A stretch of 64,000 nucleotides of DNA, taken from contig JALIGW010000063.1 of NCBI GenBank assembly GCA_023053685.1, forward strand, positions 2,786,614 to 2,850,613. The letters run 5' to 3'. Source of the stretch: Diadophis punctatus similis (lineage: Eukaryota; Chordata; Lepidosauria; Squamata; Dipsadidae). Positions 48,952-60,700 of this stretch are shown piece by piece. Position numbers and translations under genes: made by a program. The stretch's first letter is position 1. Every line of letters begins with the position of its first letter. The notes beneath the pieces were generated by a model. That model was not told where the DNA came from. It saw only the letters and a program-made list of their open reading frames with translations, and ran no database searches.

Positions 48952-49893
48952 TCAGCCTCTGTGGCTCCAGAAAGCCAGTTCCTCTATTGAGAGCAGCTGA
49001 AGTCCACCAGCGAAGGGATTTTCAAATCCAGTTGGGAGCTGGATCCTGGCTGGGGAGGCGCTGTGACCGGATCGCTGGAATGGGAGAAGAAACCATTGAA
49101 GGTCTCTGGAGTGCAAGTGAGCCCATGGGGTAATGTGAATGGCTGAGATCATCTTGCCCAGGAGGGAGGACAGCTGGTTCAGGGGAACCATTGTTTGGGC
49201 CAGAACACGCTGGACTAAGTCCAATAGGCTGTCCCTCCTCTCCTGTGACAGGTACACCCTGCACTCTAGAGAGTCGATAATGGCTCCCAAGTGGGTAACC
49301 TTGGTGGAAGGGGACAGCTGGCTCTTCCCTAGGTTGACTAGGAACCCGTGGTGCCCAAGGGTGTTAAGGGTTACCTGGATGTCCTGCTCTGCCTGGGGCA
49401 GGGAGGAAGACTGGATGAGGATGTCATCCAGGTAACACTGGACACGCACGGGAATAGCCTGCAGGTGGGCGGTCAAGGTGGCCAGGACCTTGGTAAACAC
49501 TCTCGGCACTGAGGACAGGCCGAAGGGCAATGCCAGATATTCGTAATGCACCCCTGCATAACAAAACTGGAGGTATTGGTGATGAGATGGGTGGATTGGA
49601 ATGTGGAGGTAAGCCTCCGAAAGGTCAATTGAAGCGAGAAAATCTCCTTGCCCAATGCCCGCCAGAATTGATTGCAGGGTGTGCATCTTGAATTTCTTGT
49701 AGATGACATATTTATTGAGGCGTTTTAAATCAAGAATGGCTCTCCACCCGCCCGAGGATTTTGGGACTACGAACAAGATGGAATAGAATCCCTGCCCCTG
49801 CTGGTCCTTGGGCACCTGTTGAATGGCTCGAATGTCAAGCAGGTGCTTGATGGCCTGATTCATAAGGACCCGTTTAGTGGAATTGGATGACAA
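48952..49893 (-). CDS. DIRS reverse transcriptase
   Basis: 314 codons open. FVVPKSSGGWRAILDLKRLN (finger motif), DFLASIDLSEAYLHIPIH (first catalytic Asp), LPFGLSSVPRVFTKVL, and QCYLDDILIQSS with the YLDD catalytic pair at about residues 178-181. LSSLLGKMISA follows in the thumb. The stop at 48952-48954 is a frame break before RNase H. Confidence 0.9.
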   Translation of the reverse strand: MSSNSTKRVLMNQAIKHLLDIRAIQQVPKDQQGQGFYSILFVVPKSSGGWRAILDLKRLNKYVIYKKFKMHTLQSILAGIGQGDFLASIDLSEAYLHIPIHPSHHQYLQFCYAGVHYEYLALPFGLSSVPRVFTKVLATLTAHLQAIPVRVQCYLDDILIQSSSLPQAEQDIQVTLNTLGHHGFLVNLGKSQLSPSTKVTHLGAIIDSLECRVYLSQERRDSLLDLVQRVLAQTMVPLNQLSSLLGKMISAIHITPWAHLHSRDLQWFLLPFQRSGHSASPARIQLPTGFENPFAGGLQLLSIEELAFWSHRG

Positions 49894-49995
49894 GGGGCAG
49901 TGTAGAAAAAACCTCAGAGGGGTGGAAAGAAATTCAAGAGATAGCCCTGACGATAGGGTCTGTAAGACCCATGAGTCATTGGTGATTTCCTCCCA

Positions 49996-51784
49996 TCAAC
50001 CAGCAAACAAGGCCAGGAGACCCCCAATGGGAGGAACCGATGCAGCTTTATTTGTACCTGCAGAAGGGGTGACCACCGGCCCCTCTAAAGGGCCATTTGG
50101 GCTGGGAACCTTTAAAGGTTCTATTGGGAGCCGGGCGTTGATGAGCTCCATACTGTCCCTGGTACCCAGACTGCCCCTGGTACTCATATTGACCCTAGGG
50201 CCGTGTATAAGGTTGGTCTGAACCTCTGGAACCCTTCTTAAAGAAGGAGGTAGATTTTTTGGCGTTTCGTGTACAAACGTGAAGAATTTGCGCTTGTCCT
50301 TGGTCTCGGTGACGATGGGATCAAGGGCAGGGCCGAAGAGGGACTGACCGGTGATGGGAGCCGTGGCCAGCTTCCACTTATGATGGGCGTCCGCTGGCCA
50401 GGAGCAGAGCCAGTGAATGCGGCGAGCCATCACCGTAAAGCCCATGGAATGGGCCGCGAAGCAAGCGGCTTGGAGAGTGGCGTCTGAAGTAAACTGCGCT
50501 GCTGCCAGCAGTTTCTTTACATCCTGCTGCGCCCTAGTGTCCATAGCTGGGATGTGCTCCTGCAAGGAATGCAGCCATTTCAGGGAAGCCCGAGAGAAGA
50601 AAGAGGCCATTGTCGATGCCTTCACTGCCCAGGCGGCCGCCTGGTGAGATTTTTGCAGGGCTGATTCGGTCCTACAGTCCTCTGGTCGGAGGAACTTGTC
50701 CGATTCCACTGGCATTTGGGTATTGGAATATAGGGCACGGACCGGGGCATCGACCTGTGGGACTGTCAGATGTTGTGCCAACTTTGTGGCTAAGTTAAAG
50801 TAACATTTGTCCTGGGCATTTGGTAGAGGACCTGATACCGGTGACTGCCATTGCTTTAAGAGGGTGTTGATAAAGAAATTTGGCATAGGGATCACCTCAG
50901 TTTGTGAGGTCGTGGCCTCCTCGAAAATAGGGTCCCCCTGCTCCCCTGTTACCTACACCTTGGCCTGCATATTGGAGAGGTTGGCCGTTGCTTTGGCCTT
51001 GTGAAGGAGTGACCGGAAGAGGCTGGGGTGGAACAGGCCCGTTGATATGGGGGGCTCGGGCGCCATGTCCTCGTCATCGGACATTTTGATGTCCAACAAT
51101 GCATCCCCCATAGGGTCCTCCTCCTCCCCTTGGTCATCGTCCAGTTCTTCCAATGAGACAATTGACCCTTGAGGGGAATAGTCACGGTCCTCAGCCCCAC
51201 CTTGCATGCAGATGTCATGTGCTTGGGGGAGAACTGAGCGTGATGATGAGCTTGTCAGTGACAGGAATTGAGGGGTGCTGGCCATGGCCTTGATGCCTGC
51301 AGCTATTCCCTTGCAGATGGCTGCATCTATCCTGTCCTGTATTGCCTTGTCCTGAAGAGGGTCAACGTTCTGAGGGGATGGGGTGTTCCCATGGAGGACC
51401 CCTTCATCAGGAACAGCATTCCCCCCCAAAACGTCTCCTTCCTGGAGGTGGACGTCCAGATTGTCCAAAGACAGATTATCAGAAGAGCTGCATGATCGAC
51501 GTGGCACAGGGACAGGAAGTGTAGCCTTGGGGGCTGCAGCTTTGTCATGCGTGTGCTCTTGGGCTTTATGACTTCCCTTTGTTGAAGGCTTATTTGTGTC
51601 CTTAGTCTGGCCGGGCTTTGCTGTCTTAGGGCGAGAATGGGGGGGAGAGGGGAGCACAGGGGTGATTTATCCCTGATGGTCAGGCTCAGGGGAGAAGCCC
51701 CACCCCCCTCACAGTTTCCTCAGCAGGGGATGGCCTGTTAGATTTTTGTTTGGCCTTTCCTTGCATTAGGGCTTTGTCAGCCAT
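49996..51784 (-). pseudogene. DIRS gag-like ORF with internal stops
   Basis: The likely start is ATGGCTGACAAAGCC at 51784. The first segment breaks near 51670. From 51657 the frame is open to a TAG at 50953-50955 (after NMQAKV) and then continues in the same frame to 49996. An acidic, Ser/Pro-rich N-terminal half is followed by a conserved helical region (WLHSLQEHIPAMDTRAQQDV, AACFAAHSMGFTVMARRI). It is the putative structural protein, assigned by position. Confidence 0.7.
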
Positions 51785-52618
51785 TGGCACAGAGGAGGAA
51801 ATAGGAGCAGCGGCAGCTGAAAACAGGGACAGTCAGTGTTTGTGCAAACAGGCAGAAGCCACAGTATTAAAGAGAGTGATTTTGGAGCTCTCGGCCGATC
51901 ATATGGGTGCTCGAGCTGTCAGCAGTCTCTACGCAACCTCAAAAATGGCCGCCGTGACATCAGAGGCTTCATCGGGCTCAACGGCTTTTCCCGCCTCGCG
52001 CTGGCCTCTGCTTGCTGGCTGACTGGTTTTCAGGTAGGCCACTCTTTCACCCCCCAGGACTGCCGAGCCTCATCAATTGTTTGCCTGCTTGCCTGTCAGA
52101 TCCCCCCCCCGGGCAGCTCTCTTTCGCACACGGCCGATATTTTGAGAGCGGGCGCTTGTTTGCCGTTTGACACCACCCGATCTGCATGGCCGATAACAGC
52201 AAGTGTCTGTCAGCTGTGGGAGCCAGGCTCCAGCCAACGGGAGAGGAACATTGGCCGCTCAAGCACGAGGCTTCTGCAGCTTGTAGTCCTCGCTCCTGAG
52301 TACCTCTCTCCCTTTTATTGGCAAGCAACGTTCAAGTTGGTGAGCAGTAATTGTTAGAACCAATGCGGGCACCCCTCTAATCCAACCAACGAGTAGTCTC
52401 TATAGGGGCCCCTGTCCTGCAGCTAGGTGCAGGCCGTGGCCAGGCAGAAAGCCCTTAGCCGCCCTCAACCTGATTGGGATGACAGCTGTCAATCGGTGGC
52501 TTTTGACAGTAAACACTCACAGTTGAAAGAACAATGAAATTAGAAGTAGAACAGATAGTTGGTGGAGAAGTCTCCAGTAATGGGTAGCACTGTTCTTCTT
52601 GGCTAAGGACCGAGAAAA

Positions 52619-52733
52619 AAGAGGGGGTTCCAATGCAAGAGGGTTGTATTTATACTTTTCAAAAACTCGGTCCTGATTGGCTAGAGGGCAGATTTAACCC
52701 ATTCTTGGAGGCTAGCTCCATCCACTATGGAGA
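52619..52733. repeat. DIRS right inverted terminal repeat
   Basis: Inverse of 46725-46840, ending GGAGGCTAGCTCCATCCACTATGGAGA. Confidence 0.85.
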
Positions 52734-53865
52734 ATAAACTTTTTCCCTTTAAACTCTCCGTTCAGTATTCATGTAAGACACCGAGAACATTTATACTTTA
52801 AAGTGTCTTTGTTCATTAAATAAAAAGCGGGCTGTATATTGGACAACTCCCCAGAGTCTCCCTCAGAGGTCAGCTGAAGGGAGGATGAGCTCATTCCTAG
52901 CATGTCAGGAACTGGGTTAACTAATGGCTCTGAATAACTGGCCAAAAGAATATTAGAGGAGACTTCAGCTGGGGAAAGCTTGCAGGGACAGATGGCCAGC
53001 AAAGAGGAGGAGGAGCTGCCTTCTGTTCTGCAACCAAGAACATGCAGGGTAGAGAAAAGACAAGAGCAATGGAGATGTTCCAGATTATTCAGGAGAAGAC
53101 CCCGCCCATCTTCATGGGCTGCACCAGAAAGCATTGCTAGGAAAAACGTGTTGGTTTTCTAGCTTTTTGTTTGATCTTCATGTTTCCTGTTTGACTGTGT
53201 TTGGAATTGTGCCTTGGAGACTTGTTATATTCCTTTTTTCTCCCAACCATTCTTAAATCAAATAAATAAATAATTCTGACTCCTGCTTAATTCTATCATC
53301 TTTTCTTCTTTTTAAAATTCTTATTATCTTTAAGTCCACTTGTACTTTCCATGAAATAACTGCAAAAAATCTGAATGTATTTCAGTCTGTAGGGGTAAAG
53401 ACTTCATAGTCTTGAAATCAGTTTCACAAAGCATTTATAAAGTTTTCCAAAAATGACTCTAAAACCACCTCTTTGCTGTATATTACAAAACATTACAAAA
53501 ATAAAGATTTTACAAAGTTGGAAAGATTGATTTTCTTTATTTTTAAATGCACTGTAGAGAATCCCACGGACTGACTGGTAAACTTGTTTCAATCATTTGT
53601 CTGTTTATTTATTTATTTATTGTCAGTCAGTCCTATATGATAATAAAATCTCATTTCTTATCTTGTCCTTCCCTAGTTTCATGACAATTTCAATTATTAA
53701 TTTAATTATTTTACACTTTGAGGATTATCTTAAGTTAGTCTTACATTCTCTGTATGTTTATTTCTTTTGATTTTAAATAACCTTAATTGTCAAAAAAAGC
53801 ATGCAAATTCAATAATAACTGCAATGAATAATTAAGTGTTATGAGCCTAAGAAACTACTTCATGA
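52734..53865. other. Intergenic sequence between DIRS and V2R-4; no gene seen
   Basis: It contains the third copy of the conserved block (52745-53030), a shortened right part to 53219, then sequence collinear with 20215-21000. At 53220 the block joins the CTTGTTATATTCC sequence directly, so the MITE and GT repeats present in the other unit are absent. Confidence 0.55.
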
Positions 53866-54770
53866 TCAGATACCGACTTTTATTATTAAATGTCCCTTAG
53901 TATTTAGATCTGGTCTCATAATGATAATGTAGCACTTGGGGAAGAAGATGCAGCCCAGCAGGCCAGCACCAGAAGCCAAGATGGAGAAAACCTGCACGGC
54001 CACCATGTATTTTCCTTTGGTGCTCAAGTAGGTGGGCAGGAAGGAGATCCAGACGCTGCAGAAGACCAGCATGCTGAAGGTGATCAGTTTGGCTTCATTG
54101 AATGCCCCAGGCAGGTTCCTGGCCAGGAAAGCCATTGTGAAGCAAATGGCAGCAAGGAAACCCATGTACCCAAGGACAACATAAAACATGGTGACAGAGC
54201 CTTCATTGCATTGAAGGATGATCTCTCCAGGCTGGGAATGCAAGTCAGAGTCAGGCAATGGGGGAGAAACTCCCAGCCAGATTGCACAAATTACAATTTT
54301 TCCAGCAGAACCAGAAAGAATGATGGAGTTGGCCAAGCTCTTCCCCAAACATCTCCTCACCCTGTTCCCTGGTTTAGTGGCCAGGAAGGCCAGCACAACC
54401 ATGATTGTTTTGGCTAACACACAAGACACAGCTACTGAGAAGATGATGCTGAACATTGTTTGTCGAAGAAGGCAGGTGGCTTTCCTTGGTCGACCAATGA
54501 AGAAAAAGGGGGACAAGAAGCAGAGCAACAGGGAAACCAGGAGGATGTAGGACAGGTCACGGTTGTTAGCTTTGACAATGGGAGTTTCTAGGTATTTAAG
54601 GAATATCAGTAAAACAAAGCCTGTGGTTAGGAACAAGAGTACAGCAAAGGAGACCAGGATGATGCCCAGATGTTCTTCATAGGACAGGAAGGTTATTCTT
54701 TTGGGGATACATTGGATTCTGTCATCAGTTGGATATTTATCATCTGGGCACTTGGTGCATTTTTCAGTAT
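53866..54770 (-). CDS. V2R-4 exon 6, seven-transmembrane domain
   Basis: 905 nt; acceptor TTTTCTCAG, stop TGA at 53866-53868. 301 residues with the full set of seven membrane segments and V2R signatures. Variants against the other copies include RRCLGK for RRWLGK and VLGYMGF for VLSYMGF. Intact. Confidence 0.95.
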
Positions 54771-57700
54771 CTGAGAAAACAGTAAGTAATATTATTTTTA
54801 TAGTCTCTCCTTTCACATTTAAAGAAAGACTTTCTTTGGATGACAGCTGATACTGGGAGACAAGAAAGCCATAGTAGTTGGTAAACTGAAATATAGATAT
54901 AGACATAAAAAGATGTAATTTTTTTCTAGTTGCCCATCTAAACAAGTAAGCAGATTACAGTCCAGTTTTTAAAAAGACACAATATATATGACTATGACAT
55001 TGCTCAGTTTGTATCTGGGTGTTTTATCCTTGGAGTAGACAAGTTTCTTGGGAACCCTGAAGCCTCCAAGATGGCCTCTTATGGGTCTAAGGTGCACTAC
55101 ATGGAACACTGACCCTTCTGCCTTAGTGTATTTTTGGGTTTAAAACAGGGGTGAAATCCAGCAGATTCTGACATGTTCTGGAGAACCAGTAATGGAAATT
55201 TTGAGTAGTTCAGAGAACCGGTAGCGGAAAATTTGTGTAGTTTGGAGAATTGGCAAATACCACCCCTGGCTGGCCCTAGAGTGGGGTGGGAATGGAGATT
55301 TAGCAGTATCCTTCCCCTACCATGCCCACCAACCTACACCCACAGAACCAGTAGTAAAAAAATTGGATTTCACCACTGGTTTAAAGTGTTGATTTATATT
55401 GTGTTGATTGAAAATCCTCCTGAGCTCTTCAGATATTCCTGCAACATATGGAATGACAATGTTGCTTTGTTTGTTGTTCTCTTCCTTAGTTCTGGGAAGG
55501 AGCTCCTGCTGGGTCTGTTTTTGGGTTTGATGAAGGCCCAGTTGGGATAGCCACATTTTCTGAGGGCTTCCCTGATGTGTTTTAGTTCTTTTTCTTTTTC
55601 CTCTTGGCTAGTAGGCAGGCCTTCAGCCTGGTGATTTAGGGTTCTGATAACTCTCATTCTGTGCTCCAGTGGGTGGTGAGAATCAAAATGTAAATATTGA
55701 TCACTGTATGTGGGTTTTCTGTAAACTTTAATATTAAGTCTTTTGTTTTCTCTTGTTCCTTGAACCCAAGCACTCTCTCTCCCTGGTCCTCCCAAGTAGA
55801 TCATTCTGTTATATGGCTCTATGATCTTAATAAATATTGACTGACTGACTGACTGACTGACTGACTGACTGACTGACTGACTGACTGACATATCTTTTGG
55901 CCTGTAAGACTAAATTGGTTTGGATGAGCAAATCGCATTGACCAGAAACCAATCCTCAAGTTTTGAAGAATTTCAATGGTAAACATGGAAGGAAACTCCC
56001 AAGCTGACATGTAGAAAATATACTTTCTTTAGCAGAATTCATCTTGCCCAATCCACTACTTTCTTCCATCTCTTTCTGCCTTATTCTTCAAGATCTTATT
56101 CCTTCCATTATAGAATAAAATGGACATGTTGAAAATCGCAATGAAGAATAAAATAGTCAAGTTCACACATGTCTTTTAACATGCATTTTGATAAAATGTT
56201 CTGGTTGAATCAATGCCCTTTCCTCTGGTATCACTCACCTTCCTGTATGGAGATGGTCCCCTCTGGACAAGGAATGCAATCATAGCAGCAGATGGGTTCT
56301 TCTTTCCGAGCCCGTTTTACAAATCCAGGATGACAATTGTCCACACATTTGGACTGAGGCAGAGACTAAGCAGAAAAATAAAATTCATTCCAAAATATCT
56401 GCCACATTTTTATTTATTAGATTGATTAAAATGAAATGAAACTCTGCTTAAGAAAAAAACTTCTGAGCAGTAGATCAGGAAAAGGTTTCTTCTGGACTAC
56501 ATAAAGTATTTCAAAGCCACTCCCCTTTGAAAATAATCCAAATCCTTGTTCCAGTTAAGATATAAAGAAAAAAATTCCTCACAAATTGGGACTGTAAACC
56601 TCAAATGAGGAATTATTTAGCTGTGTCTGTACATTTATATTTTCAATTCATACAGCTGCTGTGCTGGCGAAATAAGACTAAAGATTAATGTCTAGTTTCT
56701 AGAATTACAATGAGGACGAGGAGAAACAAAATCATAAGATCATGTCACTCAAAAAGGGTAAATCAGGCATCTTTTGCTGCAGCACATGGGACATGAATAC
56801 GAGCCCTGTTAAGTCTCCACAATAATAGACTGGAGGCAGGCTTGTGATTTCAGCTCTTTAATACAGGCAGTAAGCAAACATCACCGAAGCATGGTCTGTG
56901 GCAGGGATTTAAATAGGGAGCCCGGCAAGCTAGCAGCCAATCAGGTTTTCCCTATTTAAATCCCCTGTCGGACTGGAGTGAAAACTTCTCCAGTCCTTCA
57001 ATACATTACATCCCTTTCCTTTTAGCTTGATGTTAATCCGCATACATAGTCGTCAAGGTATGTAGGACGTTTAGCAAGTCTATTTGACCTGCTCAGTTCA
57101 ATTGGGGCGTTGGTCAGAGCCGGAGAGGACGTGTTTTCGCTCTCTGGCTCCATCTGTGGATTATTCTGGAACCCCTCGCCTTCCAAATTGGATTTACTTG
57201 CAGAGGGTTCTATGTCGTCGTGGAGGGCGCCTCCAGACTACCTGCTAAGAATTCCAGATCCGGGAAGGTAGTTGTAGCTGTGGGAAAAACAGGTTTAGGA
57301 CTCGGGCCTTCCCAGTCAGCATTTAATGGGTGGCACTCTTGTAACTGATCCAAATGGTGTCGCCATCTTCTTCCATCCCCCAAAACTATTACATAGGACT
57401 TTGGGCCTGTTGTTTCCAGCACCCTTCCAGGGAGCCACAATGGGCCGGCTGCATGATTCCTTGCGTAAATGGGATCATTTATTTTGAAGGTTTTTATTTG
57501 TGCCGTATTGACTGTTTCCCTGTTATTACAGTAACTGGGGTATAATCTGTCGAGTGTGGACTGGAGTTTCCGGCCCATTAGAAGCTCGGCAGGGCTTTTC
57601 CGCTGCTAGTAGCCCTAATAAGGGCTGATGGTCAGTGACCAGCTCAAAATGCCTCCCATATAAGTATTTGTGGAACCGCTTTACTCCTGCAACCAATGCT

Positions 57701-60700
57701 AAAGCTTCCCAATCAATCTGACCATAGTTTCTCTCTGTGCTTGAAAGAGTTCTGGAAAAATAAGCAATGGGGGCTTCTCTGCCATTTGGAAGTCTGTGAC
57801 TGAGCACTGCCCCCAACCCAAAAGGTGATGCATCGCACACCAGCACCACAGGCAGGGTTTTACTAAATTGCATTAGAAAACTGTCTTGCACAAGGAGGTT
57901 TTTTACATCTTAAAACGCCCATCTTTGTGTTGCCCCCCCAAACCCAGGGAGCATTTTTTCCCAGCAATTTGTGCAATGGCTCTGCGACGGTAGCTTTATT
58001 TTTCAGGAACATGCTGTAGAAGTTCAGTAACCCTAAAAATACCTTCAGCTCAGTCTTGTTGGTGGGCACCCCAGCCTCTTTGATAGCCCTAAGCTTACTT
58101 TTGGTGGGGTGCAACCCAGATCCATCAATCCGATACCCCAGAAATTCCACTTCTGACACCCCTATCTGGCAGATGCTGGCTTTTTCTCTCAACCCTGCAG
58201 CTCTGAACCGCGAGAGTACCTCTCGCAATCTCTCTCTCAACTGATTTTTTTCCTTTGCAGTGATTAGCACATCATCAAAATACAGGACAACCCCAGGAAC
58301 TTTATTCAATACACGTTCCATTATTCCCTGAAAAATCCCCATGGCTACGCTGATGCCGAATTGTAACCTATTGCATTTAAAAGCCCCGCGATGGGTCACT
58401 ATTGTTTGAGCTTCTGCAGTCTCACGATCAACTGGAGTTGCTGATATGCTTGCGAGAGATCTAACTTAGCAAAAATGGCACCTGGACCTAGCGTGTGTAA
58501 TAGATGCTATACTACTGGCACCGGGTATGCGCTCTGTTGTAATGCTTTGCTCAATGTGCATTTATAGTCAGCACATATGAGTATAGACCCATCGCTTTTT
58601 AAGATTGGCACTATGGGAGTTTCCCATTTTGCATGATCTACAGGTTCTAAAATTCCCTGGGCAATTAATGTATCTAGCTCTTTATCTATTAGGGGTTTCA
58701 AAGCAAAAGGAACCTTCCGGGGACTTAGTCTAATAGGTTGAATCATGGGGTCTAAACTAAAGGAGATGGGGGTGCCCACATACTTGACCAGTGTTGGATC
58801 AAATGCGTCTTGGTATTCCTGCAGCAGCTCTTCACAGTCATCCACAAGCGTTGCATTTATGGCTTTCTCGTCTCGGGTCAACTTGATCCGAAGCGTCTTG
58901 CACCAGTCACGCCCCAATAGGCTAGGAATGTGGTCTCTGGAAACCGTCAGGGGTAGACTTGCTTCCTGATCCTCGTACTTCACACGAACTCTCTTTGTTC
59001 TCATCATTGGAATTCGGTTCCCTTGGCAGTCTGCTATCTTTATTTTCTGCATTCTTAGCTGATCAGGTCTAAGGCTTGGCATGGCTCTCTTGGCCGTCTC
59101 CCAGGACACTATTGTGATTGATGAGCTGGTATCTATTTGCATTTTGCAAGGCGATTCTTCTACAGCCAGGGTGATGCAAATAGGTGGATTTTCATCCCCC
59201 TCTATTTGGTTTACTCAAATGTAATTTACCCCCGGAAATGGAGTATATGTACTGGACCTCCTGTATTGGCCTCTGTCCTCTGTCCTCGAATCTTGGTGAA
59301 AAAACCCTCAGCCTTGCCCTCTGGAAGGGGCACGCTGTGCCTTGCAGACTCTTGTTATATGGCCAAATTTCCCATATTTGTGGCACACCGCATCCCGGAA
59401 ATGGCAGGATGCTCGGGGGTGTTGTCCCCCGCAACTGGAACAAGGTGTTAGTTTCCGACCTGGCCGTTGGTCCAATCGGAACACTTTCTCTTCCCCCTCG
59501 TCAGCTGTCTCTCCGGAACTCTGAATGAGGGTCTCATTTACCACAGGAATTACCTTTTCTTGGGCTGGCAGGGTTTTCTTCCGCAGCTCTTCAGCAGCCT
59601 TAGCAGAGGTTTCAGCTGCTGTAGCTTCATTTAAAGCAACCTGTAACGTTAGGTCATCATCCTTTGCTAATAATCTTTTTTTGTAAGACTAAATCTCGAA
59701 CTCCCCAGACCAGCTGATCCAGCAGTACCCCATCTAGGTTCTGGAATTTGCAGTGGATTGCTATTTTTCTCAGAGCAGTCATATAATTGTTGATGCTTTT
59801 GTGCTCTTGCTGCAAACATTCATAGAAATGGTAGCGGCTCACCAGTTTGGACGGTGCGGGATCTAGTGCTTCTTCAGCAAGTCCTGTAGTTTGGACCATG
59901 GGATCGCTTCTATTGTCTCCGGTTCCAAAAGTGCTACAGCCGTATCAAAGACGTCTGGTCCGCAATGTGTCAGGAACATGTCTCTCCTTCTGCTGTCTGA
60001 GAGCGCGCTCAGGTCATTTGCTCCCAGGAAACACCGGAATCTTTTAAAGTAATTTTCCCAAGTCTCTTTTCCTTGGTTAAATGGTGTCGGTGGGTGGTAA
60101 GACGACGCCATCACAGCCCCCTCATAATCCGACCTTTGTTCGGATTCAAAATTGGTGCCTCGTGGTTCGCTTCCTTCCGGCTGGGCTGGATTGCTTGCCT
60201 TTGTTCTTCGCGCTCCTCAGCATCCCATTCTCATCGCCAGATGTTAAGTCTCCACAATAATAGACTGGAGCCAGGCTTGTGATTTCAGCTCTTTAATACA
60301 GGCAGTAAGCAAACATCAGCGAAGCATAATCTGTGGCAGGGATTTAAATAGGGAGCCCGGCAAGCTAGCAGCCAATCAAGTTTTCCCTATTTAAATCTCC
60401 TGTCGGACTGGAGTGAAAACTTCTCCAGTCCTTCAATACATTACAAGCCCTATGTGGGACATGGATATTTCTAAGGCCAACTGAGGTATTCAAGACAAGG
60501 TACTTTCCATTGAAGAATCACAGTTTTGTTGTTAATTGCTAAGGACAAGACAGAGCCCCATTTTTTATTACTTAAATTTGGAGACTTCTTTGTTTCAATG
60601 GAAGACTTACTGTTGCTGACAATCGAGATAAACAATGGCATTCAAGGGGTTTTTAAATGGCTTACAAGCCGAAGACCAAATCTATGTTGCATTTCATAAC

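Larger units (their letters stand above)
46689..52733 (-). mobile_element. DIRS-type tyrosine-recombinase retrotransposon, about 6 kb
   Basis: Minus strand order is gag (51784-49996), RT (49893-48952), RNase H (about 48930-48383) and tyrosine recombinase (48106 to about 47150). Inverted terminal repeats lie at 46700-46840 and 52619-52733 (GGAGGCTAGCTCCA and TCAGGACCGAGTTTTTG blocks). An internal complementary region at 46994-47082 joins copies of both outer ends. Compared with V2R-2 upstream sequence (GTTATGGGGATAGAC), the element interrupts TATGGG and ATAAAC with no clear target duplication, as expected for recombinase-mediated integration. Frames carry a gag stop and frameshifts after RT and within YR, so it is inactive but young enough to keep its architecture. 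Confidence 0.9.
56807..60445 (-). mobile_element. Ty3/gypsy LTR retrotransposon, integrase core deleted
   Basis: Two 204 bp LTRs (TGTTAAG...ATTACA) are flanked by the 5 bp duplication AGCCC (56802-56806 and 60446-60450). The internal region on the minus strand holds gag, protease, RT, RNase H and the C-terminal tail of integrase in gypsy order. A purine tract (AAAAGGAAAGGGA on the minus strand) adjoins the left LTR. The catalytic part of integrase is absent: RNase H runs into the integrase tail within about 30 bp. The LTRs differ at about 6 of 204 positions, suggesting a moderately young insertion. Several stops and frameshifts are present. It sits in intron 4 of V2R-4, interrupting GAGCCCT found intact in V2R-1 and V2R-2. 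Confidence 0.92.
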
